Positions 39,301 to 47,818 of a DNA stretch of 64,000 nt are shown piece by piece. Numbering within the stretch: the first letter of the stretch is position 1; every line of letters starts with the position of its first letter. A program made the translations under genes and the position numbers. Under the pieces are notes generated by a model, which was given only the letters and a program-made list of their open reading frames with translations, was not told the DNA's origin and searched no databases. Source of the DNA: RGIG8306 sp964566025 (GTDB lineage Bacteria > Bacillota > Clostridia > Lachnospirales > Lachnospiraceae); NCBI GenBank assembly GCA_964566025.1, contig CAZMHF010000004.1, forward strand, positions 17,051 to 81,050, in the 5' to 3' direction.

Positions 39301-39389
39301 ACTTGAAATCCACCGAAGAATGTTGTTATTAACATAAGAATCGCCAATGCTAATGAAATACTTTTTCTTCCTTTTGAATAAAAAATCAT
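36384..39389 (-). CDS. Giant solute-binding protein with N-terminal carbohydrate-binding-like modules
   Basis: 1001 residues, about twice the family norm. A signal peptide (LALAILMLITTFFGGFQVKDAIGA) is followed by two beta-sandwich, CBM35-like modules (about 60-260: YEVDVKEAGLYHLSLKYLQV...FFIDGELPYEE; about 285-425: IRIEAENSS...VEETGFYNISLFAKQ...IYLEKGHHTFRMEAV). A helical spacer comes next, then a family 1 solute-binding domain from about residue 590 (TLTLWIGTGRDQANVIKALIDKTFVN; NYELGCTGTACVIMEKSKHKEAAWEFLKWWTS). No lipobox Cys is seen, so anchoring is unclear. It probably grips longer glycans before handing them to the permeases. Confidence 0.85.
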   Translation of the reverse strand: MIFYSKGRKSISLALAILMLITTFFGGFQVKDAIGAELTLEEYEEIIGSYSIDNSVLSYDEYLAKVGEVSYPTNKITIPATDYTRFTNGDTKGDEPAKYTDPKLDKNEAGEENKAVLSEENGLIEYEVDVKEAGLYHLSLKYLQVEGNSSEIQRAFFIDGELPYEELATVSFHRVWVNSNSKKYINDSGIEVIAWEKDNQGNDLKPTQEEKPEWTNSYCYDSEGYETEELCVYLTPGKHTLTLVSIKEPMLLEEIVLSNEVKTISYEERLKEWNEKGAKDTSGQMIRIEAENSSKTSSQMVYPIQDQSSPSVYPSSSKELLNNTIGGNSWKSVRQWIEWDFEVEETGFYNISLFAKQNFVKGIYVSRKIAIDNEVLFDDLSDYGFTYKQNWRLETLENKDGEAFKIYLEKGHHTFRMEAVLGEFSNIISDVQESLTLLNDIYRDIIRIIGVAPDEFRDYEIEKNIPNLEGELIEVRDILDGAIKELQRVAGKASDKETVLITMRDQLDELIKDQERFSKVLGSYKTNVRACGTWITQVREQPLQLDTIYIHSPEENIKVKKNNFWYRFAYEIQRLVYSFFIDYNQIGNVSEKDADIETLTLWIGTGRDQANVIKALIDKTFVNQKFETINGVSVNVMLVDMGTLLQASLAGQGPDIAIQVANDLPMNYGLRNAVADLSQFEDLEDIKSRFTPSAMEAFEYEDATYALPETQQFLMMFYRKDIMKELEMEVPTTWDEVKVAMAKLSQNYMEFGMIPSDQVFSMLLYQNGGSYYKDNAMLSNLDSEEGILAFKKYCEFYTDYKLDKETSVDQRFRTGEAPLIIADYTTYNNLQVSAPDIQGLWGIAPIPGTVQEDGSVNYELGCTGTACVIMEKSKHKEAAWEFLKWWTSTETQTNYGREMESLMGPAARVATANLEAFEQLAWNTVDKKALLKQFESVRGVPQVPGGYFTWRCVNNAFYAVTTKTDSATPREELTEQVNSINEEIRYKRIEFGMPYVKSNFK

Positions 39390-39410
39390 TCTAACTTCTC
39401 CTCCTTATAT

Positions 39411-40046
39411 TTATTCATAGTACCAGGCATCTTCATCTTCTTGTTTAGGTGGCATATATTTTAATAACACCGGTTCAATCAAAAAGGTAGCCAAATAGGT
39501 AAGTCCAGCTGGAATAAACAAAATTCCCAGTGGAACAAATTTATATATGATAAATCCTGCTAATAACAAGCCGGAAATCAAAAGAATGGTATGACCTAGG
39601 TATTTAAACCCCATGACGACTGATAGCTGCACTTGCTTTTTTGGTGCTAAATCAAATCGCGAAATAACTGGCCACAAGAATGTGATGCTAATGACAAATA
39701 GTGTGATCACTGCATTGTACAAAATATGTAGCCAAATGGCGCTTTGCTTTTCTCCTTCACTAACAATCTCTCGATTGATAAAAAACAAAAAGGCAACTCC
39801 AATAATGCAGATCGTATAAAGACTTCCCCTTAGGAATGTTCTTTTGAAACTTTTTAAAAATTCACTTGCTGGATATCCTCGTCCACGACGAACAGATTTT
39901 ATCATGGCATAGTACATAGAAATTGTCGCTGGACCAATTGTAACAATTGGTAAGCAACAAATCAACCATAAAATGTTAACTAATAATGCATGTCCTATCG
40001 TATTTAGAAATGTGATAATCGGACCATCTATTTTAAATAATCCCAT
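39411..40046 (-). CDS. YesL-like (DUF624) membrane protein
   Basis: 211 residues from the ATG at 40046 (MGLFKIDGPIITFLNTIGHALLVNILWLICCLPIVTIGPATISMYYAMIKSVR), one base after the GH26 stop and with GGAAGGTGA upstream; the longer in-frame ORF would run 70 bases into GH26. About five membrane segments. The opening matches YesL/DUF624 proteins that accompany sugar ABC operons in Firmicutes; function unknown. Confidence 0.88.
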   Translation of the reverse strand: MGLFKIDGPIITFLNTIGHALLVNILWLICCLPIVTIGPATISMYYAMIKSVRRGRGYPASEFLKSFKRTFLRGSLYTICIIGVAFLFFINREIVSEGEKQSAIWLHILYNAVITLFVISITFLWPVISRFDLAPKKQVQLSVVMGFKYLGHTILLISGLLLAGFIIYKFVPLGILFIPAGLTYLATFLIEPVLLKYMPPKQEDEDAWYYE

Positions 40047-40047
40047 A

Positions 40048-41634
40048 TCAATCACCTTCCAACGGATATTCTTTAAGATTTGGAAGTTTTGAAAGTGTAA
40101 TAACACGATCATGAGCATACATTTTTTTCAATAGACTTTCTTCTGTATATTGCTCTGTGATTTCTCGTGAGTTGGAATTTGGAATAACAAATTCACCACC
40201 CCATGTAGCAAAAAATCCCCACATAGCACCATCACGAAGAGCTAAATCTGGATCGAATACGGTTCCGTTTTCAGACAGAACAACCATCTTCTTTCCTTGT
40301 CCATAATCAACTGCCTCTAGGTATTTATCCACTTGTGATGTATAGACCTTTTCGCCAGCATAAATGTCGACGCCTATCATATCTACATATTCATCACCTG
40401 GATACCAATCCTTATCTTCGCCATTCCATAGCCAAATAAGGTTGTTTACTTTGTATGTATTCGTCAACTCTTCATATAGGAGAATCCATAATTTCTTGTA
40501 TGCTTCACTTCCTGAAGCTCCCCACCAGAACCATCCGCCACTTGCTTCATGTAAAGGTCTAAATAAAATCGGTATATCCTTTTCTTGAAGAATAAGGCAT
40601 TGCTCTGCAATGCGTTCAATATCGTCTAATAGAAGTTGGTATCCTTCTTTATCTTCACCGTTCATGATTTTCTTCAAATCAATGTTCGTAGCATCGGTAT
40701 TGAATCCCTTCCACCAAATATCGGTTAAATATTTTTCAGGTGCATTCCAATGCCAGCAAAATGTCACAATGCCACCAAATTTGTCAAATGACGTTGCGTA
40801 GGTTGTTGCCTTCGATGTCGAGCCATTTGAAACGCGCGAACCAGAGTACTCAATAAAATCCAATCCCAGAACAGCTGGAAGCTCTCCAGTGGAATTTTTA
40901 ATAGCTGCAAATTCATTGCTTCCCATACCTTTATCGGCATACTGACCACTCAAAAATGATTCACCATAAATATCAGTTAAGTATTTCATCAATTGTTTTG
41001 TGCGCTTTGTTGCGTTAGGATTGATAAGCGTCGCTTCAATATCATAAATCGAGGTATCAAGCGCTTGTGCTTGTGTCACGATTAATTTGTCAAGCGAAAC
41101 ATGTCCCCAAAGCTTTTCGTAGCGAATAATGTGTTCGCCTTTTTCCAAATGAATTTGTTTTGATATGGAATCGGAAAATTTATTCGACTCAACAGAAACT
41201 TCCCCGACTTTATTTCCATCAACATAAATTGTATTAGCTTTATAGTCGCCGTTTGTTTTTGAAATAAAATTCAAATCATAAAAACTATCTTGTGTGATTT
41301 GGATTTTTATCTCGCAAGCTGAATCATCATTCGTAAAACCACTCACATAACCAAGGCCAGAGTAATCACTTCCTGCTTGTTCTAGCTTAACGCCGCCAAA
41401 AAACACCCCTTCTTCTGCTTCGTATTCAGCGGATTCTATAACTAAGCTTACTTCTTCCGTCGTTGCTACCGAAACGGTTGTTTCTAGATGTTCTGTTGTA
41501 TTACGAATAATCGTTTGTGTAGTTTCTTGAGACGATTCACTTTTGACTTTCGCACAACTAATCAATGAAATAAGCGAAAAGATGACCGCAAAAAATAGAA
41601 TCGTATTCTTTTTGAAATTCCGCAACATTCTCAT
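40048..41634 (-). CDS. GH26 beta-mannanase lipoprotein with CBM35-like module
   Basis: 528-residue surface endo-beta-1,4-mannanase. Signal peptide with lipobox ISLISC (Cys27), a Thr/Glu linker, a CBM35-like beta sandwich (about 66-187), then a GH26 TIM barrel. The acid/base Glu363 sits in RPLHEASGGWFWWG and the nucleophile Glu455 in VVLSENG, both in family-typical contexts (about 92 residues apart). It is the first gene of the carbohydrate block and gives the best clue to substrate: beta-mannan or galactomannan. Other GH26 activities (lichenase, xylanase) cannot be excluded. Confidence 0.9.
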   Translation of the reverse strand: MRMLRNFKKNTILFFAVIFSLISLISCAKVKSESSQETTQTIIRNTTEHLETTVSVATTEEVSLVIESAEYEAEEGVFFGGVKLEQAGSDYSGLGYVSGFTNDDSACEIKIQITQDSFYDLNFISKTNGDYKANTIYVDGNKVGEVSVESNKFSDSISKQIHLEKGEHIIRYEKLWGHVSLDKLIVTQAQALDTSIYDIEATLINPNATKRTKQLMKYLTDIYGESFLSGQYADKGMGSNEFAAIKNSTGELPAVLGLDFIEYSGSRVSNGSTSKATTYATSFDKFGGIVTFCWHWNAPEKYLTDIWWKGFNTDATNIDLKKIMNGEDKEGYQLLLDDIERIAEQCLILQEKDIPILFRPLHEASGGWFWWGASGSEAYKKLWILLYEELTNTYKVNNLIWLWNGEDKDWYPGDEYVDMIGVDIYAGEKVYTSQVDKYLEAVDYGQGKKMVVLSENGTVFDPDLALRDGAMWGFFATWGGEFVIPNSNSREITEQYTEESLLKKMYAHDRVITLSKLPNLKEYPLEGD

Positions 41635-41951
41635 AGATTATGCCTTTCAAATTCGATTATAATAATCACATTTTTTAATTGAAAATCACTTAAATTAATT
41701 CTCATATGGAATTATAGCATAGCTTTTCGACTTTTACAAGCGATATTTAGTGCTAATTGCACAATTTTTTGAACAATCTTGGCGATTTCTTTCATCATTT
41801 TAGTCATTTTCGCTAACTTTGATTTTCAAGATTGTGCGTTTTTTTAACTTAACTTTAGTTAATATCAAGTAATAAACCACAAAAATTCGTCCTTTTCAGA
41901 ACGACCTTAATCAGTTATAATAATAGAAACATTTATTTAAGGAGAAAATAC
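41635..41951. promoter_or_regulatory. Divergent intergenic region between the GH26 operon and pyrB
   Basis: A minus-strand promoter for the mannan operon is visible: TTGTAA (complement of 41734-41739), 17 bases, TATAAT (complement of 41711-41716). A second possible -10 lies at 41656-41661. For pyrB, TATAAT at 41916-41921 has only a weak -35 (TTTTCA). Between them are an inverted pair GCACAAT/ATTGTGC (41759-41765, 41831-41837) followed by seven T residues, and a palindrome TTAACT-TT-AGTTAA (41849-41862) that could be an operator. No gene is visible here and no PyrR-binding loop was recognised. Confidence 0.6.
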
Positions 41952-42866
41952 ATGCGACACTTACTTAGTCCTGATGATTTATCAATAAGCGAATTACAAC
42001 AGCTTCTCGAGCTTGCTCATTCAATCGAGCAAGACCCATCTCATTATGCGGATGCTTGTAAAGGAAAAATTCTTGCAACTCTTTTTTTTGAACCTAGCAC
42101 GCGCACACGTTTAAGCTTCGAAAGCGCTATGCATCGCTTAGGCGGAAGCGTTATTGGTTTTTCAGATGCCTCTAGCAGCTCAAGCTCAAAGGGTGAAAGC
42201 GTCTCCGATACCATTCGCATGATTTCATGTTTTGCAGACATTTGTGCAATGCGCCACCCAAAAGAAGGTGCACCACTTGTTGCCAGCAAAGTCGCATCTA
42301 TTCCTATTATCAACGCAGGCGATGGCGGACACCAGCACCCTACACAAACCTTAACCGATCTTTTGACGATTCAATCCCTAAAAGGCCACTTAGACAATTT
42401 AACGATTGGATTTTGTGGTGACTTAAAATTCGGACGAACCGTTCATTCCTTGATTCACGCATTGACAAATTATACAAACATTAAAATCATTCTTATCTCT
42501 CCTCCTGAGTTGCGTGTTCCTGAATACATAAGAGAAGATGTATTAAATGCACACAATATTGCTTACCAAGAAGTGACTGATTTAGAAGATGCCATTCACG
42601 AATTAGATATTTTATATATGACGCGCGTCCAAAAAGAACGATTCTTCAATGAAGAAGAATACATTCGTATGAAAGATTGTTATATTCTTGATGCAGCCAA
42701 GATGGCATTAGCAAGCAAGGATTTACTTGTTCTTCATCCACTACCTCGTGTAAATGAAATATCCATTGAAGTTGACGAGGATCCTCGTGCTGCTTATTTC
42801 AAACAAGTTCAATATGGCGTTTACGTTCGCATGGCACTTATTCTAAAATTATTGAAGCTTAGATAA
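41952..42866 (+). CDS. pyrB: Aspartate carbamoyltransferase catalytic subunit
   Basis: Second step of pyrimidine synthesis. The 304-residue protein shows the carbamoyl-phosphate site [21 protein letters not shown] (about 48-68), [18 protein letters not shown], and the [10 protein letters not shown] motif near the C-terminus. Start follows AAGGAG. Its regulatory partner pyrI lies downstream but is separated by a convergent gene. Confidence 0.97.
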   Translation: MRHLLSPDDLSISELQQLLELAHSIEQDPSHYADACKGKILATLFFEPSTRTRLSFESAMHRLGGSVIGFSDASSSSSSKGESVSDTIRMISCFADICAMRHPKEGAPLVASKVASIPIINAGDGGHQHPTQTLTDLLTIQSLKGHLDNLTIGFCGDLKFGRTVHSLIHALTNYTNIKIILISPPELRVPEYIREDVLNAHNIAYQEVTDLEDAIHELDILYMTRVQKERFFNEEEYIRMKDCYILDAAKMALASKDLLVLHPLPRVNEISIEVDEDPRAAYFKQVQYGVYVRMALILKLLKLR

Positions 42867-43914
42867 ATTCCATTTCTAGCATACCTTCTCCACATTGGGT
42901 GTCTTTATTATATTGATAATGAAATTGTCCTACCGCTCCGTTTACGATTGTCATGCGTGGTGGTTTATGGCCAAAATCCACATCATATATAATAGGGATA
43001 CCCATTTTTTCGAGCCCTGTTACAATTGCCTCCTCATAAGAAGTCTCTGTGCTTGTTGAAAAAAATAATGGCCTTCCCCAAACAATCGCACTTGTATGTG
43101 CAAACCACCCCGCTTCTCTCATTTGCCATAATGCTAATATAATTTTTTCTGCGGTTAAATCAAATGTCTCCAAGTACCAAATATATTTATCCGCTTTATA
43201 TTTTTCGAGGTAATCAAACGTCTTATCATAATTCGTTCCTATTAATGAAACAATCACATCTAGGCATCCGCCAATCAAACGCCCCTTGCATGAAAATGCT
43301 TCTTGTGTATTTTGATACACGCCGTCAATAACCTTTTTCATTTTCCAGTTGCTTTGTTTTGTACATTCATACGGTGCATCAATCGCAGGATTTTTAACAA
43401 AGCCATCTTGAAAGAGGTCAAATGACTTTTGTAAAACGTTTTCTCCTCGCAATATCGACCAATTATCAATTAATGATGGATGCCACCCCTTCATAGCAAA
43501 TTCTTTTGCATTAGAAGCATAAATCGTTGCCATATCGCAATTTGTTGTTATGGTAAACAACAAGCCTGTCAAATCCGAATACCCTTGAAACCATTTCGGA
43601 TTTTTTTTAATTTCCTCAAAATCCAAATACGAAAGCATTTCCAATAAATAATCACCGCCACCTGGCGCAAAAATAGCCTTTATTGTATCATCAGAAATAA
43701 GGCTCATTAATTCATTTTTTCGAACATGTGCATCAGAACTTCTTCCTTTTGTACTCGTATAACAATTTTTCGTCACCACATTGTCATACCCAAGCTGTGC
43801 AATATGCTCCAAAGCCACTTGAAGCTTTTCTTGATCCTCTTTTTCTTTACAACCATCCGATGTTGCTGTTACGCCAATTTTATCATGCATTTTTAAAAAT
43901 TTTGGATATATCAT
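42859..43914 (-). CDS. S66 peptidase-like (LD-carboxypeptidase/MccF family) protein, nucleophile Ser not seen
   Basis: 351-residue protein of the LdcA/MccF fold: N-terminal [11 protein letters not shown], a central [45 protein letters not shown], and C-terminal [24 protein letters not shown]. In active S66 enzymes the nucleophilic serine follows a GGYxS-type turn; here the turn is GGGDYL (85-90) and no serine is in place, as in a subgroup of S66-like proteins from Clostridia. The downstream Glu/His region ([14 protein letters not shown]) is present. It overlaps the pyrB 3' end by 8 bases on the opposite strand. Peptidase activity is doubtful. Confidence 0.75.
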   Translation of the reverse strand: MIYPKFLKMHDKIGVTATSDGCKEKEDQEKLQVALEHIAQLGYDNVVTKNCYTSTKGRSSDAHVRKNELMSLISDDTIKAIFAPGGGDYLLEMLSYLDFEEIKKNPKWFQGYSDLTGLLFTITTNCDMATIYASNAKEFAMKGWHPSLIDNWSILRGENVLQKSFDLFQDGFVKNPAIDAPYECTKQSNWKMKKVIDGVYQNTQEAFSCKGRLIGGCLDVIVSLIGTNYDKTFDYLEKYKADKYIWYLETFDLTAEKIILALWQMREAGWFAHTSAIVWGRPLFFSTSTETSYEEAIVTGLEKMGIPIIYDVDFGHKPPRMTIVNGAVGQFHYQYNKDTQCGEGMLEMEFI

Positions 43915-43996
43915 CTTATGACCTCTCTTATTTCTTATTGCAAAATGTTGCTCCTTACGGTATCATTAATGAAAAGAAATTATGAATGGAGGCATT

Positions 43997-44425
43997 ATGC
44001 TAAATATCAGTGGATTGAACGAAGGTGTTGTATTAGACCATATAAAAGCAGGCAAGGCAATGTCCATTTATCGACATTTAAATCTTAGCAAGCTATCTGG
44101 CTTTCAAGTTGCTATTATCCAAAATGCCAAAAGCAATAAAATGGGACGAAAAGATATCATCAAAATCGAAGGTCGCTTAGAAGCAATCGATTTAGATGTG
44201 CTAGGTTATATTGATCATACTATCACTGTCAATATTATTCGTGATGATAAAATCGTTGAAAAGAAACTTCTTAGCTTACCATCACAAATTACCAACGTTA
44301 TTTATTGCAAAAATCCTCGTTGCATCACAACAACCGAACGCGCACTTCCTCATGTTTTTAAATTAACAAATCCTACAACCGAAACTTACCGTTGTATTTA
44401 TTGCGAAGAAAAATATTCAAAGTGA
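43997..44425 (+). CDS. pyrI: Aspartate carbamoyltransferase regulatory subunit
   Basis: 142-residue allosteric subunit. The ATG at 43997 (MLNISGLNEGVVLDHIKAGKAM) is preferred, with GGAGG eight bases upstream; an ATG at 43982 precedes it without a good site. The C-terminal zinc-binding domain has four cysteines (CKNPRC...CIYC). The nucleotide-binding domain contains VLDHI. The gene is 1.1 kb from pyrB with an antisense gene between, instead of the usual pyrBI operon. Confidence 0.95.
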   Translation: MLNISGLNEGVVLDHIKAGKAMSIYRHLNLSKLSGFQVAIIQNAKSNKMGRKDIIKIEGRLEAIDLDVLGYIDHTITVNIIRDDKIVEKKLLSLPSQITNVIYCKNPRCITTTERALPHVFKLTNPTTETYRCIYCEEKYSK

Positions 44426-44427
44426 TT

Positions 44428-46557
44428 TTACTCTTCCAGATAGTACAACGGCGTAATAGACAATAATATCTTATCTGGCCCCACTTGACCTACACTGATT
44501 GATTGCTTTGCTGTCTCATTTTTGACACAAAGCAATTTTTCATTAACAAAAATCGTTTTATTCTTCTTTCCGTCCACATAAACACATGAATATTCTGTGA
44601 AGTTTTCTCCCTCAACATAAATATCCTTTCCCTCATAATGAACGCCCGTTATGACAATTTCGTCGATTCCCATTTTCATATCGGATGGTTCATATGGATT
44701 CTTCCCTTTATAAATCAGATTATCACCATATAGAACATCGTATTCAATAATATTTAATTTTTCTAAGTACTCTTCTTCACTTGTTTGGCTACGGAAATAT
44801 TTTTGATGGTATTTTGTAATAACACCATTGTGAATACCTAATAACTCATTTGTGTACGCCATCAATTGATACGCTTCTAAATCTTTATCCTCTTTATCAA
44901 GACCTATATTGTCCCAAATAACATAATCCGTATCAAACAAACTATTCGTTAATAAATCTTCTTCCGACAATTCTAAAGATGGTAAGTGGTCACCAAACAT
45001 AACTAATACAGTCGGCTCGTCATTTTTCTCAATTTCTTCGATCAATTCTTTAACAAACAAATCAACCTCATATAATTGATTGACATAATATAAGTATTGA
45101 TTTAATTCTTCTTCCGTAAAATCTTCTCCCGACACAAATATTTCTGGAAATTCAACAACTGGCGTAGTCGGATATGCTCCATGCGCCTGAACAGAAATTG
45201 CATATACAACATCTCTTTCTTCTGTTGAATGAATGGCATGCATAATTTCCGCTACAAGTATATGATCTTTTATCCAACCGATTTCATTTCTCTCAATATT
45301 TTTCATGTATTCCATCGAGGTAAATGTATCAAATCCTAACTTTGAAAAAACAGTATGGCGATCATAAAAAGTGCCTTCGTTATTGTGCATAATATGCTTT
45401 GCAAATCCAAGTTCTCCATAATTAAACGCAATACTCTCACATGCAACATCTTTTAAGATGGTTTTGTAAGGATATTCACCTGGTCCAAAAAAATCAAGAT
45501 TCATTCCTGTAAGCACTTCAAATTCTGTATTTGCTGTTCCTGCTCCAACGCAAGGTACGGCTATTTTACCCGTTGTATAGTTTTTCATCAATTTTCTAAA
45601 ATAAGGAATTGGATCCTCCGAAAATTCTAAACCAATAATATTTTGAACATCAAAGAACGTTTCTAGCTGTAGCACAATCACATTGGGATAGCTTGTCGAA
45701 TCTGGTTTCTGTGGTTGTTCGTGTGAGCTTGTTGGTGGCTCTTTCGTTGGTTCTGTGATTGGCTCTTCATTTGAAGATGTTTCTGAAGATGCTTCACTTG
45801 AATTCTCTACCGTTGGCTTCTCATTTGATGCTGCCGTTGTATCATCTTCTAAAAAATCTTCAATATCTTTTACAACCTCATCATTATAATCTTTTGGTTT
45901 GTCAATACCTGTATTCAAAAGCGTATTCAAAAAACAATAGGGTATTCCATATTCTTGATAAGCCTTTGCGATATTCGGAAATTTTGTTTCAAGAAGTTTT
46001 GCTTTCACAGAAATATCGGTACAAAGCAACACCCCAAAAATAAACGTTCCTACAAGCAATACATTTCTCCAACGGTTAATTTTTCTTTCTACTTTGGGTG
46101 CTTTAAAAAAGACATACCCCATCAAACCAATCACTAAGAAAATCAACATCACTAGTGCAATAATCGCGTAAATTGGCAAATATAGTCCTATAATGCTAAT
46201 GGCATATTTAATTAATTTCAAATCTTGTGCCGTAAATGGCGTCGTGCGTGTTGAAAGTAATACAAAATCCGTAACACCCACTGCAATCCATAATGTTGCA
46301 ATCACTCCGCCTACAAAAAAACGGCGCTTAAATAAAAACATCACACTTAAGGTCGCCATGATAATTAATGTATTATATAAAAACAGCATTGGTGAACTAA
46401 CGACATAACCCAATGTCTTTAAAAGCGAACGACTTGACAAAACTTGCAAAATAAATTGTATGCCTACTGATGAAAAAATCCATAGCAATAAGTAAAACTG
46501 CTTTTCCGCCATATGCTTTTCCCACAAGCGACTACATTTTTCTAACCATTCTTTCAT
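44428..46557 (-). CDS. Lipoteichoic-acid-synthase-like sulfatase (phosphoglycerol transferase)
   Basis: About 709 residues from the ATG at 46557; an in-frame ATG at 46581 has its AGGGG directly abutting it and is less likely. Five N-terminal membrane segments (within about the first 180 residues) precede a Ser/Glu/Pro linker (about 225-290) and an alkaline-phosphatase-fold sulfatase domain: NVIVLQLETFFD, the nucleophile-Thr loop GAGTANTEFEVLTGMN, SVQAHGAYP, VLVMFGDHLPSL. A C-terminal IPT/TIG-like beta domain (GVHYEGKDIYVEGENFTEYSCVYVDG) is an unusual addition. It probably transfers glycerol-phosphate to a wall or lipid glycan; exact acceptor unknown. Confidence 0.87.
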   Translation of the reverse strand: MKEWLEKCSRLWEKHMAEKQFYLLLWIFSSVGIQFILQVLSSRSLLKTLGYVVSSPMLFLYNTLIIMATLSVMFLFKRRFFVGGVIATLWIAVGVTDFVLLSTRTTPFTAQDLKLIKYAISIIGLYLPIYAIIALVMLIFLVIGLMGYVFFKAPKVERKINRWRNVLLVGTFIFGVLLCTDISVKAKLLETKFPNIAKAYQEYGIPYCFLNTLLNTGIDKPKDYNDEVVKDIEDFLEDDTTAASNEKPTVENSSEASSETSSNEEPITEPTKEPPTSSHEQPQKPDSTSYPNVIVLQLETFFDVQNIIGLEFSEDPIPYFRKLMKNYTTGKIAVPCVGAGTANTEFEVLTGMNLDFFGPGEYPYKTILKDVACESIAFNYGELGFAKHIMHNNEGTFYDRHTVFSKLGFDTFTSMEYMKNIERNEIGWIKDHILVAEIMHAIHSTEERDVVYAISVQAHGAYPTTPVVEFPEIFVSGEDFTEEELNQYLYYVNQLYEVDLFVKELIEEIEKNDEPTVLVMFGDHLPSLELSEEDLLTNSLFDTDYVIWDNIGLDKEDKDLEAYQLMAYTNELLGIHNGVITKYHQKYFRSQTSEEEYLEKLNIIEYDVLYGDNLIYKGKNPYEPSDMKMGIDEIVITGVHYEGKDIYVEGENFTEYSCVYVDGKKNKTIFVNEKLLCVKNETAKQSISVGQVGPDKILLSITPLYYLEE

Positions 46558-46628
46558 ATGATAATCAATTCCTTCTTTCATCCCCTATTTGTTTATTATA
46601 CAACTTGCGAAAAAAAAAGTAAAGAAAC

Positions 46629-46657
46629 TTGACAGTACGGAGCACTCTGCTTATAAT
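46629..46657 (+). promoter_or_regulatory. Promoter of the DAHP synthase gene
   Basis: TTGACA at 46629-46634 and TATAAT at 46652-46657 with a 17-base spacer. The gene's ribosome site (AAGGAGG) follows about 20 bases downstream. Confidence 0.85.
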
Positions 46658-46689
46658 CGACTATGGCACCAACAACCAAGGAGGTTATT

Positions 46690-47718
46690 ATGGGATTCAC
46701 ATTTATTAAAAAATTACCTAGCCCTTTAGAAATCATCGAGCAATACCCTGTTCCTCAATATGTAAAGGATACGAAAGATAGTCGTGACCTTGAAATTCGA
46801 AATATTATTTCTGGAAAAAGCGACAAGTTTCTTGCAATTGTCGGACCTTGTTCCGCAGACAATGAAGACTCTGTTATTGATTATGTTTCGCGACTTGCTC
46901 TTGTTCAAGAAAAAATCAAAGATCGCGTTTTTATTATTCCACGTATTTATACAAACAAACCAAGAACAACTGGTGAAGGCTATAAAGGCATGGTTCATCA
47001 ACCAGACCCTGGAAAATCAGAAAACATGCTAGCTGGACTAATCGCCATTCGTAAATTGCATATACGTGCCGTTTCCGAATGTGGTTTATCTTCTGCTGAT
47101 GAGATGCTTTATCCAGAGAACTATCGTTATTTGTCGGATATCTTATCTTATGTAGCAATTGGTGCTCGCTCTGTTGAAGACCAACAACATCGCCTTGTTA
47201 CAAGTGGTATGGATGTACCTGCAGGTATTAAGAATCCAACCAGTGGTGATTTATCGGTTATGCTTAATTCTATTATTGCTGCACAAATGAAACATCATTT
47301 TATCTATCGAAGCTGGGAAGTAGAAACAGATGGAAATCCTTATGCACACGCTATTTTGCGCGGTGCCGTAAATAAACATGGTCAGTCTCTTCCGAACTAC
47401 CATTATGAAGATTTGAAATTATTACTTGAAATGTATGCACAACGTGATCTTTCGTTCCCTGCTTGCATTGTAGATGCAAATCATGCCAATTCAAACAAGC
47501 AATACAACGAGCAAATCCGTATTACAAAAGAAGTTTTACACTCTAGAAATTTAGATGATTCCATTAAAAATCTCGTTAAAGGTGTTATGATTGAAAGTTA
47601 TATTGAAGGCGGTGCACAGCCTGTTGGAAATGGTATTTATGGAAAATCCATTACCGATCCTTGTCTAGATTGGGATTCGACGGAACGTCTATTATACGAA
47701 ATTGCTGACAGGGTTTAA
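46690..47718 (+). CDS. aroF: 3-deoxy-7-phosphoheptulonate (DAHP) synthase, class I AroFGH type
   Basis: First step of aromatic amino-acid synthesis. The 342-residue protein shows VGPCSADN, IPRIYTNKPRTTGEGYKGMVHQPDP, GARSVEDQQHRLVTSG, the HAILRG metal region and VDANHANSNKQY, all typical of the phenylalanine/tyrosine-sensitive type. The ATG at 46690 has AAGGAGG upstream. Feedback specificity cannot be read with certainty. It is a single-gene unit with a strong promoter and terminator. Confidence 0.95.
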   Translation: MGFTFIKKLPSPLEIIEQYPVPQYVKDTKDSRDLEIRNIISGKSDKFLAIVGPCSADNEDSVIDYVSRLALVQEKIKDRVFIIPRIYTNKPRTTGEGYKGMVHQPDPGKSENMLAGLIAIRKLHIRAVSECGLSSADEMLYPENYRYLSDILSYVAIGARSVEDQQHRLVTSGMDVPAGIKNPTSGDLSVMLNSIIAAQMKHHFIYRSWEVETDGNPYAHAILRGAVNKHGQSLPNYHYEDLKLLLEMYAQRDLSFPACIVDANHANSNKQYNEQIRITKEVLHSRNLDDSIKNLVKGVMIESYIEGGAQPVGNGIYGKSITDPCLDWDSTERLLYEIADRV

Positions 47719-47768
47719 CCTTGTAAAGATATTACCCCACTTCTAAGCAAAGCGAAAGTGAGGCAACA

Positions 47769-47802
47769 AAAAGGAGTCGGTTCAAAAGCCGACTCCTTTT
47801 TT
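47769..47802 (+). terminator. Terminator of the DAHP synthase gene
   Basis: Perfect hairpin AAAAGGAGTCGG/CCGACTCCTTTT (47769-47780, 47789-47800; loop 8) followed by further T residues. The A-rich foot makes it usable from the minus strand for uppP as well. Confidence 0.92.
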
Positions 47803-47818
47803 TATTTATCACACTTAA

